The notes: generated by a model from the sequence alone, not told the origin. DNA of 37,826 bases from Nitrospirae bacterium MYbin6 (GCA_002753305.1 PEAC01000017.1:1-37826); one strand, 5' to 3'. Positions 1 to 8,265 are shown, counted from the first letter of the stretch. Numbers and translations are program-made.

Positions 1-986
1 TGAGCGGTGAGAATCCCCTGAACAACGGGCCCCGTCCTCTTGTAATAGATGAAAAAAAATACAATATTAATACACGAAATAAATATCAACTGCCAAAATC
101 CCCTCTTAACCAGTTGTTCTGCCTGTTTGAAGACAACCGGAAGTGTGTCTATCCATAATCGTTCAAGCTGAGTCCATATAAACAAGGCGTATAGTAACAG
201 GACACCTCCCAGTACCACGCCTGATGAGATGTCGTCGATTCTGGATTCACTGGGTTCACTCTCCATGGTGAAATCATCGCGCCACGACAGAAACACCGAT
301 ATAAACACATACCACAGGGCAATAAGTACAACCACCCTCATAACAAACTCTATGGATATCGCCTGTGCGCAATAATTGAGGATGCCTTCGATTCTCATGG
401 CAAACACGGCATCGGCCGAGTACAGTAGCGGCACGATGACAATGGCCGAAATGGCAGATAATATCAGAAGTCCCGAAAGTATCTTTCCCATGATGGCCCG
501 TGCCCTTTCATCCAGCAGCATGGCATAGTCTTTTCGTATGAGCGACGCTGGCAGCTTGAAATAAGCATTCATGCGTTTCACGAACATATTTTTTATAAAT
601 GCATAGTCCCAGAAAAACCTGCCCCGGTCTTTAAGCAGCGTATAATTGTATACGAAGGCAAACATTATAGGGATTACGATGATATTGATGATCTTGAAAT
701 ACGGATTTTCATAGATGCTGAACTGCAGGAACATCGGCAGAAAGGGAAGCAGCCAGAAGGCATTTTCACGGCGGTACAGGGCTGCAAACTTTGAAGCGCG
801 ATTTATGCCGGCAAACAATAGCAGGCAAAACACCGTAGCATTAACGCCCAAGGCATAAACACCCCGACTCCAAAAACCCCAGAGAAACACTACCCAGAAG
901 AATGCCGTAAACGCTGCCCAGAGATATACGCTGTGGCGCAACTTCCTCCAGCCTAACTCAAAATTCCCGGCGCTTTCGCCTGCCAT
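1..986 (-). CDS. DUF4173-type polytopic membrane protein (3' end cut by window)
   Basis: An open frame on the minus strand begins at ATG 986 (first residues MAGESAGNFELG) and runs off the left edge without a stop, giving about 328 residues. It has several long hydrophobic stretches (for example around AAFTAFFWVVFLWGFWS and FWQLIFISCINIVFFFIYY) separated by charged loops. The final visible part, FWQLIFISCIN followed by YYKRTGPVVQGILTA, resembles the DUF4173/DUF4153 family of inner-membrane proteins, whose function is unknown. No clear Shine-Dalgarno sequence precedes the ATG, so the start is less certain than the frame. It is transcribed away from the rest of the window, and its partner genes, if any, lie off the left edge. 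The family assignment comes from recalled pattern and not from a search. Confidence 0.6.
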   Translation of the reverse strand, partial: MAGESAGNFELGWRKLRHSVYLWAAFTAFFWVVFLWGFWSRGVYALGVNATVFCLLLFAGINRASKFAALYRRENAFWLLPFLPMFLQFSIYENPYFKIINIIVIPIMFAFVYNYTLLKDRGRFFWDYAFIKNMFVKRMNAYFKLPASLIRKDYAMLLDERARAIMGKILSGLLILSAISAIVIVPLLYSADAVFAMRIEGILNYCAQAISIEFVMRVVVLIALWYVFISVFLSWRDDFTMESEPSESRIDDISSGVVLGGVLLLYALFIWTQLERLWIDTLPVVFKQAEQLVKRGFWQLIFISCINIVFFFIYYKRTGPVVQGILTA

Positions 987-1130
987 ACGTTATGACAACC
1001 CAATCATCTGATAACCCTCAATGTTTACGTCTCCGAGATCCACCTTAATCCATTGTACACTATACAAACGAATATTGCAACAAAATATTTAGTTCCTGAA
1101 AATCCCGATAGACGATACCGCTTCGTGGAA

Positions 1131-1160
1131 TTGATTTTCTCTTAGCTGTTGAGCTACAAT
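1131..1160 (+). promoter_or_regulatory. Candidate promoter for the 160-aa coiled-coil gene
   Basis: TTGATT (1131-1136), an 18-bp spacer and TACAAT (1155-1160) lie directly before the ATG at 1169. The predicted transcription start falls within 1-3 bases of the ATG and there is no Shine-Dalgarno sequence, so the mRNA would be essentially leaderless. This is inference from sequence alone. Confidence 0.45.
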
Positions 1161-1168
1161 GTAATTAT

Positions 1169-1651
1169 ATGCCTACGACATTACCGATAGAGATATACGA
1201 CCTGCTTGAGAGGCAGGTTGGCAAAGAAGATGCCCGTGATGTCGGGAGAATTTTAACGGCATCTCTTGACACAATCGAAATAAAGGCCAATGCCCTTGTT
1301 GAACAAAAGAAAGCGGAGATTAAAGATGAGTTAACCAAAGAATTGGCCACTAAAGAAGAATTAGCAAAGTTAGAAGGCAGGCTTAATGAGAAAATTGCCG
1401 CCGTTAAAGAAGAATTAGCAAAGTTAGAAGGCAGGCTTAACGACAAAGTTACCGCCGTTGAAGGCAGGCTTAATGAGAAAATTGCCGCCGTTAAAGAAGA
1501 ATTAGCAAAGTTAGAAGGCAGGTTGAGTGAGAAGTTAACAGCCATGGACTGGAAAATGAAGGTATATTTTCTCATCTTAACTTTCGTTGTACTCTTAACC
1601 AACCCAAAGGCCCTCGACCTTATAGCCAGACTCTTTGGCCTGGTAAAGTAG
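1169..1651 (+). CDS. Membrane-anchored coiled-coil protein, DUF1640/CCDC90-like
   Basis: This 160-residue protein has a short helical N-terminal part (TLPIEIYDLLERQVG), a long charged coiled coil (about residues 45-128) and one C-terminal hydrophobic anchor (VYFLILTFVVLLT, about residues 132-145). That architecture matches small bacterial CCDC90/DUF1640-like proteins of unknown function. The coil contains near-identical repeats: KEELAKLEGRLNEKIAAV recurs as 18-, 18-, 11- and 18-residue units, and the 11-residue copy lacks the leading heptad KEELAKL. No ribosome-binding site is seen; the start at 1169 is supported by the adjacent promoter-like boxes. It converges on the dynamin operon, so a functional link is possible but rests only on position and shared coiled-coil character. 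Confidence 0.7.
   Translation: MPTTLPIEIYDLLERQVGKEDARDVGRILTASLDTIEIKANALVEQKKAEIKDELTKELATKEELAKLEGRLNEKIAAVKEELAKLEGRLNDKVTAVEGRLNEKIAAVKEELAKLEGRLSEKLTAMDWKMKVYFLILTFVVLLTNPKALDLIARLFGLVK
1352..1546 (+). repeat. In-frame coiled-coil coding repeats (54/54/33/54 bp)
   Basis: The sequence starting aaagaagaattagcaaag recurs at 1352, 1406 and 1493. The units are 54 bp, except that a 33-bp unit lacking the first 21 bp is interposed at 1460-1492. Near-identity at the DNA level indicates recent duplication by slippage or recombination. The 54-bp unit encodes one heptad plus one hendecad. Confidence 0.85.
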
Positions 1652-1721
1652 CCTGGCCGGCGCCTCCTTATAAAGAGATATAATTCAGATAAGAAATCAA
1701 CCACCTCTGAGGATAGTTCTT

Positions 1722-1759
1722 AATCATCTTGTATTGCCATTATCATCTTTTATTGCCAT
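1722..1759. repeat. Two imperfect 19-bp tandem copies
   Basis: aatcatcttgtattgccat (1722-1740) is followed directly by tatcatcttttattgccat (1741-1759), with 17 of 19 bases identical. They lie in the 128-bp gap between two convergent genes, just beyond the end of the dynamin operon. No function is evident. Confidence 0.6.
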
Positions 1760-1779
1760 CAGGAATATTTATTTTTTTA

Positions 1780-2862
1780 TCACCTCTTCGACAGGGCAAT
1801 TAAAAACCTGATTATATGTACCAGGCCGTCCATAATGGGGGCGATTTCCCTCTGTATCGCGTTATCTGTACCACTATCCATAGGGGAGGCCGGAGGAGTG
1901 GGGGTGTCGCTTTGCGTCCTGGTAACCGGTGCTGTCATTGCGCCTCCAGGGCGTGATATGCTGTCTACCTTATTGTGCAGGTTGATAATCTTGTCTGTTA
2001 CAAATTTAAGAAACTCAAGGGTCTGTGTTTGGGATGTACTGGTTTCCCTATCTATAAGCGCCATGATCTCTCTTAGCTCACCGTTAAATTCACGCCGGAT
2101 GCCGTCAACATAGGTTTTCACGGAATCCATGCTGACGCCCGATGAGGTGGCAGGCTCTCTTTTGAGCGCGGATAGCTCGCCTCTCAGGGCTGCTATTTCC
2201 CCTTTGAGCGGCGCAAGGGCGGCGTCAAGCCTTGTGCCTATTGCCTCACCTACGCTTAGCTTTATCTCCTGAATTAAACCCCTCATGGCGTCTTGCGTTA
2301 CGCCCTTAAGTGTTGACGATATGTCGCCGCTGCCTGAGGCCTTTAGCTGCTCCGCGGTATTTTTCAGATCTTTTACCGTGGTGGAGAGGGTGTCTATCGT
2401 CCCACCCATGGTGTTGAGCTTATTGCCGATTGTGTTGATATCAATCGTGGATACAATGGATTTAACAGAGGCTACATCATCCCTTACGGACATAGTAGAG
2501 CTTCTTATGGTATCCTTTAATGAACCCTCAATGCGGGTATTGAACTCTGAAAGCATGGTATTGAGTGTGGAGGTAATCTCCTTTTTCAACTCGGCTGACG
2601 CCGCGTCGCCCCCTTTTTTGACCGCCGCTGCCTCGGTTGCCATCGTGCCAAGCCTTTCGAGGTCTGCCGCCTTGGCATCAAGCATCACCGCGAAGCCGCT
2701 TTTTATCGTCTCCGTAAATCTGGATATCGAATCTTTAAGGTCGCTAGTCCCCGGCTCCTGGGCCGTTACGTTGGCCTTTACCGTCGCTATATCGTTAACC
2801 CGTTGCTTTAACTTTGAAAGCATTTGTTGAAAGTCGTCGGTTGTACCCTCTATCTCTGCCAT
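1780..2862 (-). CDS. Coiled-coil protein, third gene of the dynamin operon
   Basis: I do not recognise a named family for this 360-residue protein. It is almost entirely predicted helix with many heptad-like segments (for example residues 45-130 and 215-290). It then has a Pro/Thr/Ser-rich linker near residues 305-330 (TRTQSDTPTPPASPMD) and an amphipathic, hydrophobic C-terminus (IAPIMDGLVHIIRFLIALSKR) that could bind a membrane or a partner. There is no signal peptide. The start ATG is preceded by a good AAGGAGG. The gene begins 46 bp after the stop of the dynamin-like GTPase and is probably cotranscribed with it. A role as effector or scaffold of the GTPase is inference from context only. 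Its content resembles the other coiled-coil protein of the operon in style, without obvious homology. Confidence 0.75.
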   Translation of the reverse strand: MAEIEGTTDDFQQMLSKLKQRVNDIATVKANVTAQEPGTSDLKDSISRFTETIKSGFAVMLDAKAADLERLGTMATEAAAVKKGGDAASAELKKEITSTLNTMLSEFNTRIEGSLKDTIRSSTMSVRDDVASVKSIVSTIDINTIGNKLNTMGGTIDTLSTTVKDLKNTAEQLKASGSGDISSTLKGVTQDAMRGLIQEIKLSVGEAIGTRLDAALAPLKGEIAALRGELSALKREPATSSGVSMDSVKTYVDGIRREFNGELREIMALIDRETSTSQTQTLEFLKFVTDKIINLHNKVDSISRPGGAMTAPVTRTQSDTPTPPASPMDSGTDNAIQREIAPIMDGLVHIIRFLIALSKR

Positions 2863-2908
2863 TGCATAGCCTCCTTGTTCTTATTCATTAGTATAAACTC
2901 AAGAGCTC

Positions 2909-5428
2909 TCACGTAAGCTCGGCAAATTGCTCCAACAGTATGTCTTCCGTGAAAGGCTCGTCAAGCGGTATCCCCAGCTCTTTCCATTGTCTCATACAGT
3001 CCTCCGGCTGCAGGTTCTCTGTAGCAGCGCGTGAGACTATATCATAGAAATAGCTATATCTCACCTCATAGCCCTCATATATGAACCATTGGACGCTTGG
3101 GGCACTGAATATCTTATTCATCTCGGTGATTGCCTCATCAACGAGGATATGCAGCCTGCCCTTTTGAAAATATGCCCCTCCTGGGTATGCCAGAAGCAGT
3201 TTGTTCTGGCTTTTAACGACATTATCAAAAAACCTGTTTCGCTCGACAATATCCGTAAGGGCAGAGCCAACCCTGTGCAGGTCGTCTATGATAAGCTGAA
3301 CCATATCGGCGCGCTCAAACAAGGCGTGTGCCTTTGCCGCCTCGACCGATGCGTCATCGTTTCCCAGTACGAAAAATGACAGGCTGTCTGAGAACTCACA
3401 CTCTACGGAGAGCTTTTCGGGCAGCGTGTTCCCATTGGATGGGTTTATCACGTATGGGGGCTTGAGGGCGCGCATACCGGCAATGGCCACGGAATCAAGC
3501 CTCAGGAACTTGCTTACAAAACTCATCTGCGACTCGAAGTTCTGGTCTATCAGGATGATGGACTTGTTCTTCTTCTCAGAAAACGAGGACAGCTTTCGAA
3601 TATAATAATTATGGAACAGCGCCTCATAGTAGCGGCTGCTGAGTTGCAAAAACATGTTAACAAACCCGGTCTTCTCCAGTTTGATAGTTGCCCTTTTGCC
3701 ATACACGGGGAACTTCTGCTCGATGATTTCCATTTCACACAGGGCGGAGATCTCTCTGACGCTGTAGTGGAGTTCCTTGCTGAAGGCGGATAGTTTCTTG
3801 TACTGCTCTTCGTTGTAATCGCCGCCCTTTTCTATATTTTTAATATCGTCCTCCACGGCGGCAACCTTTTTTGAGAGCGGCTCGACAAAGGAAAACATTA
3901 TGGTCTTGTCCCACCAGTCAAGGTGTCCGGCCAGGGGCACTAAGAACATCTCGATAGACGACTTCAGCTCTTCTATAAACTTGGTCTTATCTATGTATTC
4001 CACCGTGAGGTCTTTGCCTGTGGCCATCAGTGATTTACCTGATACACTCCTTTTTTGCACGTTCGGCAGATAGAAACTCTTCACCGAGCCACTCTGAATA
4101 TCCGTTCGCCTTACGTCGAGGCCGACGTCGTCAAAGTATTCCTTGAACTTGTCCCTGGCGTTGTCCAGGTTGTCGAGCATATTGGCCTTGATGCCGTGCA
4201 TCTTCTCTCCGATTGCGTCTGCCTTGACGATGAATTCGGTGTCATGCTTGGGGTTGTAGTCATAGCGGTACGAATAGGTCCTTGACAGCTCGTGCTGGTA
4301 CTCGGCAAACATCCCCTCGGGGTCGATCTTTTTTTTCCATATGGAGACTACCTGGTCTTTGGTGTTCAGTATGCGTTCGTAGTATTTCTTTAACTTCTCC
4401 ATGGTTTTCATCAGTTGATCTATGCTGGTTTTTTTGTCCGCCTCTTCTTTTACCGCGCTTATCAGAAGGGTAATAAGGGCGTTGACGTTGTCTACGATTT
4501 TCTTGAGATTTCTTATGGTATACTCATACTGAAGCTGCTTTGTGACGCTGTTAAGAACGTGGACCAGCTCTTCAAAGCCCGACATCTCCCATGCCGTCTT
4601 GTCATTGTCCTTAAAGTAGCGTGTGGCTAAAATGGTCTCGACCTGGACAATGGGGGCGTCTTTGAGGCGTGAGTACGGGCTTATTAGTTTCTCAAACTCC
4701 GCCTTATATTTATCAAGGCGTTTCTGCAGCGTGTCATCGCCGCCGTCGGCTAAGCTGCTCTCTACTACGGCACTCTTGCAGGTCTGGACGAAGACTATCT
4801 TCTGGTCTGCGTCCATTATCTTATTAAGGATCTTTCTGTCGGCCTCCTTCATGGGGCTTCTTATGGAGGACAGATAGATAATTAAATCTGCCTGCGGCAG
4901 AAATTCGCGCAGGGTCAGGTCTTCGTGCTCCTTGAGTCCATAGGCGTCGAGGCCGGGTGTATCTGCAAGCTCCAGGTCCTCGTCGATTATAAACGTGGGC
5001 AGCCCGATTTTTATATATTTTACACTGTACTTGTTGCCCGGGTTTTCGTCTTCAGAGGTATATTTCCATATGGATTCGCTAATGGCCTCGTTACCCTTTT
5101 TTACGAACGACCTGCCGTCTTCATATATGATCTCAAGCTGCGGTTCCTTAGACCTGGAACAAAAGACGAGCATATTAGTGGTAGCCTTGCTCTGTTCCTT
5201 CAGGATTTTTGTCCCCGTGCCAAGCAGGATATTCATTACGGAGGATTTCCCGGAGCTTGTAATGCCGACGAGGCCGCTTTTTATTGTATGTACGGCGAAG
5301 TCCTTTATATTGGCCTCAAGGTTCTTGATTCTGTTGGCAAACTGGTCGTGCCCCAGTGCCTTGAGGCGGTAGATTATTTCGGAGACGCGATCGAGAAAGT
5401 TTTTGATTTTAATGTCTTCAGCTTCCAT
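2909..5428 (-). CDS. Dynamin-like GTPase
   Basis: This 839-residue protein has an N-terminal large GTPase domain. G1 is GITSSGKS (residues 55-62), a G2 Thr lies in KATTNML (about 83-84), and G3 is DTPG (156-159). The usual G4 (T/N)KxD position reads TCKS (216-219), so the base-specifying Asp is absent at that place. A long helical region follows (about 310-800), as expected for the neck/trunk of bacterial dynamin-like proteins, with one short hydrophobic segment (VNALITLLISAV, about residue 315). Known family members remodel membranes in a GTP-dependent way; for this protein that is inference. The start is set by GAGGGA 9 bases before the ATG, one base after the stop of the upstream coiled-coil gene. 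Tight coupling to coiled-coil partners on both sides is reminiscent of multi-gene bacterial dynamin loci such as leoABC. Confidence 0.85.
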   Translation of the reverse strand: MEAEDIKIKNFLDRVSEIIYRLKALGHDQFANRIKNLEANIKDFAVHTIKSGLVGITSSGKSSVMNILLGTGTKILKEQSKATTNMLVFCSRSKEPQLEIIYEDGRSFVKKGNEAISESIWKYTSEDENPGNKYSVKYIKIGLPTFIIDEDLELADTPGLDAYGLKEHEDLTLREFLPQADLIIYLSSIRSPMKEADRKILNKIMDADQKIVFVQTCKSAVVESSLADGGDDTLQKRLDKYKAEFEKLISPYSRLKDAPIVQVETILATRYFKDNDKTAWEMSGFEELVHVLNSVTKQLQYEYTIRNLKKIVDNVNALITLLISAVKEEADKKTSIDQLMKTMEKLKKYYERILNTKDQVVSIWKKKIDPEGMFAEYQHELSRTYSYRYDYNPKHDTEFIVKADAIGEKMHGIKANMLDNLDNARDKFKEYFDDVGLDVRRTDIQSGSVKSFYLPNVQKRSVSGKSLMATGKDLTVEYIDKTKFIEELKSSIEMFLVPLAGHLDWWDKTIMFSFVEPLSKKVAAVEDDIKNIEKGGDYNEEQYKKLSAFSKELHYSVREISALCEMEIIEQKFPVYGKRATIKLEKTGFVNMFLQLSSRYYEALFHNYYIRKLSSFSEKKNKSIILIDQNFESQMSFVSKFLRLDSVAIAGMRALKPPYVINPSNGNTLPEKLSVECEFSDSLSFFVLGNDDASVEAAKAHALFERADMVQLIIDDLHRVGSALTDIVERNRFFDNVVKSQNKLLLAYPGGAYFQKGRLHILVDEAITEMNKIFSAPSVQWFIYEGYEVRYSYFYDIVSRAATENLQPEDCMRQWKELGIPLDEPFTEDILLEQFAELT

Positions 5429-5429
5429 G

Positions 5430-6272
5430 TTATCTTCCCTCTGCCGTGCCTTCGATAAAACCGTTAAGCCTATTCAGCCGCTCTTCAATGTCTTTTTTAT
5501 TGATGTGGACGCGCTCGGCCATTGCCTCGGCAGCTCGAAACTCACCTTCGAGCATCATCCTGAGAATCTCTGACTGGTCGGTTCTTGCCGATGACAGATA
5601 GCCTTCCATAGTCTTAAACTCCGCCCTGAGGGCAGACTTCATCTCCTCTTGTGTGGCTGCCTTGTCATCCTTGGCCGCATTTATGTCGTTAATCTTATTC
5701 TCTACGGAGGCCAGAGAGTTTGCGAGCGTTGAATCAATGCGTTCGATTTTACCCGCTAATGCTTCCATAATAGCAGTGGAGTCTGCCCTTAGGGCGTTAA
5801 TCTTATCTTCAACGGAGGCCAGAGAGCTTACGAGTGTGGCGTCTATACGTTCGATCTTGCCACCGGAGGCCTCAATCGTTGCCCTTATCGATTCGAGCTG
5901 TGCCTTGTTGTTTTCGCCTAGTGAGGCCTTTATTTCCGCGACAATTGTGGCAAGCCCGAACTCTACGGATTTGGCCAGTACGTCGATTTGTTCGGTATTG
6001 ACGGAGTTGAGTTTTTGCCGGATCTCGTTTATGCCTGCCGCAACGGAGTCGATTGCCTCAAGGCGGTCTTTGAAGCCAATCATGTTGTCGTGAATGGAGT
6101 TAGCCAGGTCTTTGCTGACACTGTCAAACATTGTAAAGATCTTTGATTCTAATTGAGCGGTGGTTTTCTTCACAACGCCGATTAACTGGTCGGATATGGC
6201 GTCTGAGATATGTTCGGACAAAGCCGACAAGATATTTTTCGTTACAACGTCAACATAATAACCGTTGTCCAT
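5430..6272 (-). CDS. Coiled-coil protein, first gene of the dynamin operon
   Basis: This 280-residue, mainly helical protein belongs to no family I recognise. Residues 20-130 carry amphipathic helices with Ile/Leu every 3-4 positions. Residues 138-196 hold one full and one partial copy of a 36-residue repeat (GKIERIDATLVSSLASVEDK..., then GKIERIDSTLANSLASVENK...). The C-terminal third is strongly charged (EERLNRLNGFIEGTAEGR). No signal peptide or transmembrane segment is visible. An AGGAGG lies about 12 bases before the ATG. The stop codon is 1 bp from the ATG of the dynamin-like GTPase, which implies translational coupling and a matched dose of the two proteins. A function as oligomerising partner or membrane receptor of the GTPase is a hypothesis. 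Confidence 0.75.
   Translation of the reverse strand: MDNGYYVDVVTKNILSALSEHISDAISDQLIGVVKKTTAQLESKIFTMFDSVSKDLANSIHDNMIGFKDRLEAIDSVAAGINEIRQKLNSVNTEQIDVLAKSVEFGLATIVAEIKASLGENNKAQLESIRATIEASGGKIERIDATLVSSLASVEDKINALRADSTAIMEALAGKIERIDSTLANSLASVENKINDINAAKDDKAATQEEMKSALRAEFKTMEGYLSSARTDQSEILRMMLEGEFRAAEAMAERVHINKKDIEERLNRLNGFIEGTAEGR
5685..5861 (-). repeat. 36-residue (108-bp) internal repeat in coiled-coil gene
   Basis: Residues 138-173 (GKIERIDATLVSSLASVEDK and on to EALA) are followed immediately by a second, partial copy, GKIERIDSTLANSLASVENK. The DNA copies are diverged but clearly related. Confidence 0.8.
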
Positions 6273-6345
6273 AGTGCGTGTTATACCTCCTGTCTACCCA
6301 AATTAATGAGGTTAACGAGTTAAACATCGTATTAGTCCACGATAA

Positions 6346-6375
6346 ATATTAATGTATGCGGCCTTGCGATGTCAA
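6346..6375 (-). promoter_or_regulatory. Promoter of the dynamin/coiled-coil operon
   Basis: On the minus strand, a perfect TTGACA (complement of 6370-6375), an 18-bp spacer and TAATAT (complement of 6346-6351) lie upstream of the first coiled-coil gene. The predicted start near 6339 gives a leader of about 65 nt that contains the AGGAGG site. This is the best housekeeping-type promoter in the window. Confidence 0.65.
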
Positions 6376-6392
6376 ATAAATTTTTGCGATGT
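6364..6392. promoter_or_regulatory. Possible operator: two ttgcgatgt direct repeats
   Basis: ttgcgatgt occurs at 6364-6372 and again at 6384-6392. The 20-bp spacing is about two helical turns. One copy overlaps the -35 box of the operon promoter and the other lies directly upstream. That placement suits a DNA-binding regulator, but none is identified. Confidence 0.4.
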
Positions 6393-6581
6393 ATACTAGG
6401 CGACAAAGACCCTAAATCCGAATATAGAGAAGTAAAAAAAGTTAAAAGCCCCCGTGCTCTAAGAGTATCAGATGGTATAAAATATCACTTGTAAGGTTAA
6501 TCAAACAAGCAGGAGGGCTATATATCGGAGCTTGGATACCAAAATTGCCCTCAACTCACTCGGCGCTTTATTTATGTCGCT
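6393..6581. other. Intergenic remainder without recognised gene
   Basis: The 309-bp gap between the dynamin operon and the glycosyltransferase holds the operon promoter and repeats at its left, and a 14-bp tandem duplication at its right end. The middle part is AT-rich and shows no convincing reading frame or RNA gene. Confidence 0.5.
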
Positions 6582-6591
6582 TTATTTATGT
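6564..6591. repeat. Perfect 14-bp tandem duplication at a stop codon
   Basis: cgctttatttatgt occurs twice without a gap (6564-6577 and 6578-6591). The second copy covers the last codons and TAA stop of the membrane glycosyltransferase gene, so the duplication creates a second in-line stop context just after it. Confidence 0.85.
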
Positions 6592-8165
6592 CTGTATAAA
6601 TCCCCATTATGCCATGTGCTGTCCAAAACGTAGTTATTGTCAAACCACTCGGGAATTCCAACCGGGATAAGCCAGACCAGTTGTCCAGATGTCTCTAAGA
6701 ATATAAACTTCGGTGGGGTTTTTACTAAATCGTCTCTGAGAATGCGCATCTTTTCCTCAGTAGTACCCGACTTAGTTGGAAGGAATACATCACCGAGCAG
6801 GAAAAGGTATTTCGTAGGTGAAAGCCTGCCCGACTGCAGATAAATATATTTATCATACGACGGGACCCATATGGTGTCGTTGCCACTGGTATGCTCCTTT
6901 ATGTAATCCGAGACTGCCTCTGTTGAAACGGTTGACGAGGAGTATTTCAGATACTTTAAAGAACCTTTGGCCACATCTTTATCCAGAGTGAGGAGCGATA
7001 AAACCAATAAAACAAAACACAGAACACCGGCAGGAATCCGGCTGCTTATGCGCCTCAGATTAAACACAAGAAATCCCGCACCACACAACGCAACCATTAT
7101 AAAGGCAGGTATCAGCTGAATATAGTAGTGCCCATATGAACCCTGAACATTCACGGCAATAAGGCCCATAACGAACCATGAAACGCAAACCAATGGTATG
7201 TATCGATACGTCCTGAGAAATGATTTGCTAATCATGCTTATCACACCCAATATAAAAAATACATTAACTGTCTTAATATACATGATAAAGCCTGTAAGGG
7301 CGTGAAAACGTTTACCGATTGTCTGAGACAAGGGGATATTAGTAACTATCCGGCCATGTGCCATTGCCAAGTTATGGCTAAATACGTCAATCCAATCCTG
7401 AAAAATCCCTTTATGGATAAAATAAACCAATGCCAAAATCAATGGAATCAGCGCACCGGCGGCAAAATACCCGAAGCGTCTGAATCTGATATTATTCTGC
7501 AAATGGGTGGCATCCCCCCTACCCATAGCTAACAACGCATAAACCACCCATGGCAGGGCAGAAAGTAAAAAAGAATCTTTCGTAAAGACTGAAAGAGAAA
7601 AAAACATACCGGACACTAATGATAGAACTGTGTTTTCCAGGCGCACTGCCTCCAACACGCAAGCCACTCCGATAAGCATGAACACAGCGCCATACTCCTC
7701 GGTAAAATTCCCCATGTCAAAGGTGCCCCCTGTCCTGAAATCATAAAAGCTCACTAAGAATATTATTGTAAAGGCAGCTGCCAATAACGAGGATGCGAAA
7801 GTCCTCAATGATATAATAAAAAAGGCAAGGGCGGCTCCAATGGCAAAATACCGCTCCACAAGCCTTACCGAGTTAAATGTTTCGCCACCAAATTTCAGGG
7901 CAAGTGCATTGATTACAAAGACCATCGGCTGCTTATGGTCCCACGCGCCACTGTAGAGGATTTTCCCGTTTATCATGTGGTGGGCAACGTTTACAAAGAT
8001 AGCCGAATCGCTTGGCCAGAGCACACCTGAATAATAATTCATACACCGCCATCCTGCGTAAGCGACAAAAACACCTGACAAGATGTTTATTATGCGATAT
8101 ATGCTGTCCTTATACTGTGTGGTTTTATCGCTGCTCAAAATATTTTTTCCTAATCCCGCCAACAC
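6582..8165 (-). CDS. GT-C type membrane glycosyltransferase (GT39/ArnT-like)
   Basis: This 527-residue protein has about ten or more hydrophobic segments and a short soluble C-terminus. The N-terminal region WPSDSAIFVNVAHHMINGK followed by YSGAWDHKQPMVF is the pattern of the first periplasmic loop of GT-C enzymes (PMT/ArnT/GT39 group). These move sugars from polyprenyl-phosphate donors on the outer face of the inner membrane. Acceptor and sugar cannot be told from sequence. The frame opens at GTG 8165 with only a weak AGGG about 11 bases upstream, so the start is uncertain. It stands alone between the dynamin operon and a divergently transcribed kinase-like gene. Other polysaccharide genes in the window make a cell-surface glycan role plausible. 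Confidence 0.7.
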   Translation of the reverse strand: MLAGLGKNILSSDKTTQYKDSIYRIINILSGVFVAYAGWRCMNYYSGVLWPSDSAIFVNVAHHMINGKILYSGAWDHKQPMVFVINALALKFGGETFNSVRLVERYFAIGAALAFFIISLRTFASSLLAAAFTIIFLVSFYDFRTGGTFDMGNFTEEYGAVFMLIGVACVLEAVRLENTVLSLVSGMFFSLSVFTKDSFLLSALPWVVYALLAMGRGDATHLQNNIRFRRFGYFAAGALIPLILALVYFIHKGIFQDWIDVFSHNLAMAHGRIVTNIPLSQTIGKRFHALTGFIMYIKTVNVFFILGVISMISKSFLRTYRYIPLVCVSWFVMGLIAVNVQGSYGHYYIQLIPAFIMVALCGAGFLVFNLRRISSRIPAGVLCFVLLVLSLLTLDKDVAKGSLKYLKYSSSTVSTEAVSDYIKEHTSGNDTIWVPSYDKYIYLQSGRLSPTKYLFLLGDVFLPTKSGTTEEKMRILRDDLVKTPPKFIFLETSGQLVWLIPVGIPEWFDNNYVLDSTWHNGDLYRHK

Positions 8166-8265
8166 TTGCTAAATGTCCCTATATTCAATTATTGCCATAT
8201 ACAATGTCAAGTACTTGCAAAGGCAGCAACCGATATAGTACCCTTGAGTTAACGGAGGGATTCAC

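Noticed and set aside
1165..1704. Minus-strand frame opposite the 160-aa coiled-coil gene
   Set aside because: Its repeats mirror the coiled-coil repeats of the plus-strand gene. The plus-strand product has a sensible coil-plus-anchor architecture.
2285..2830. Long plus-strand frame opposite the 360-aa coiled-coil gene (181 codons)
   Set aside because: It lies wholly antisense to a gene with a good ribosome-binding site and coiled-coil periodicity. Its translation is low-complexity and it has no ribosome-binding site.
4925..5458. Plus-strand frame opposite the GTPase domain (177 codons)
   Set aside because: It is antisense to the conserved G1-G3 motifs; the coding signal clearly belongs to the minus strand.
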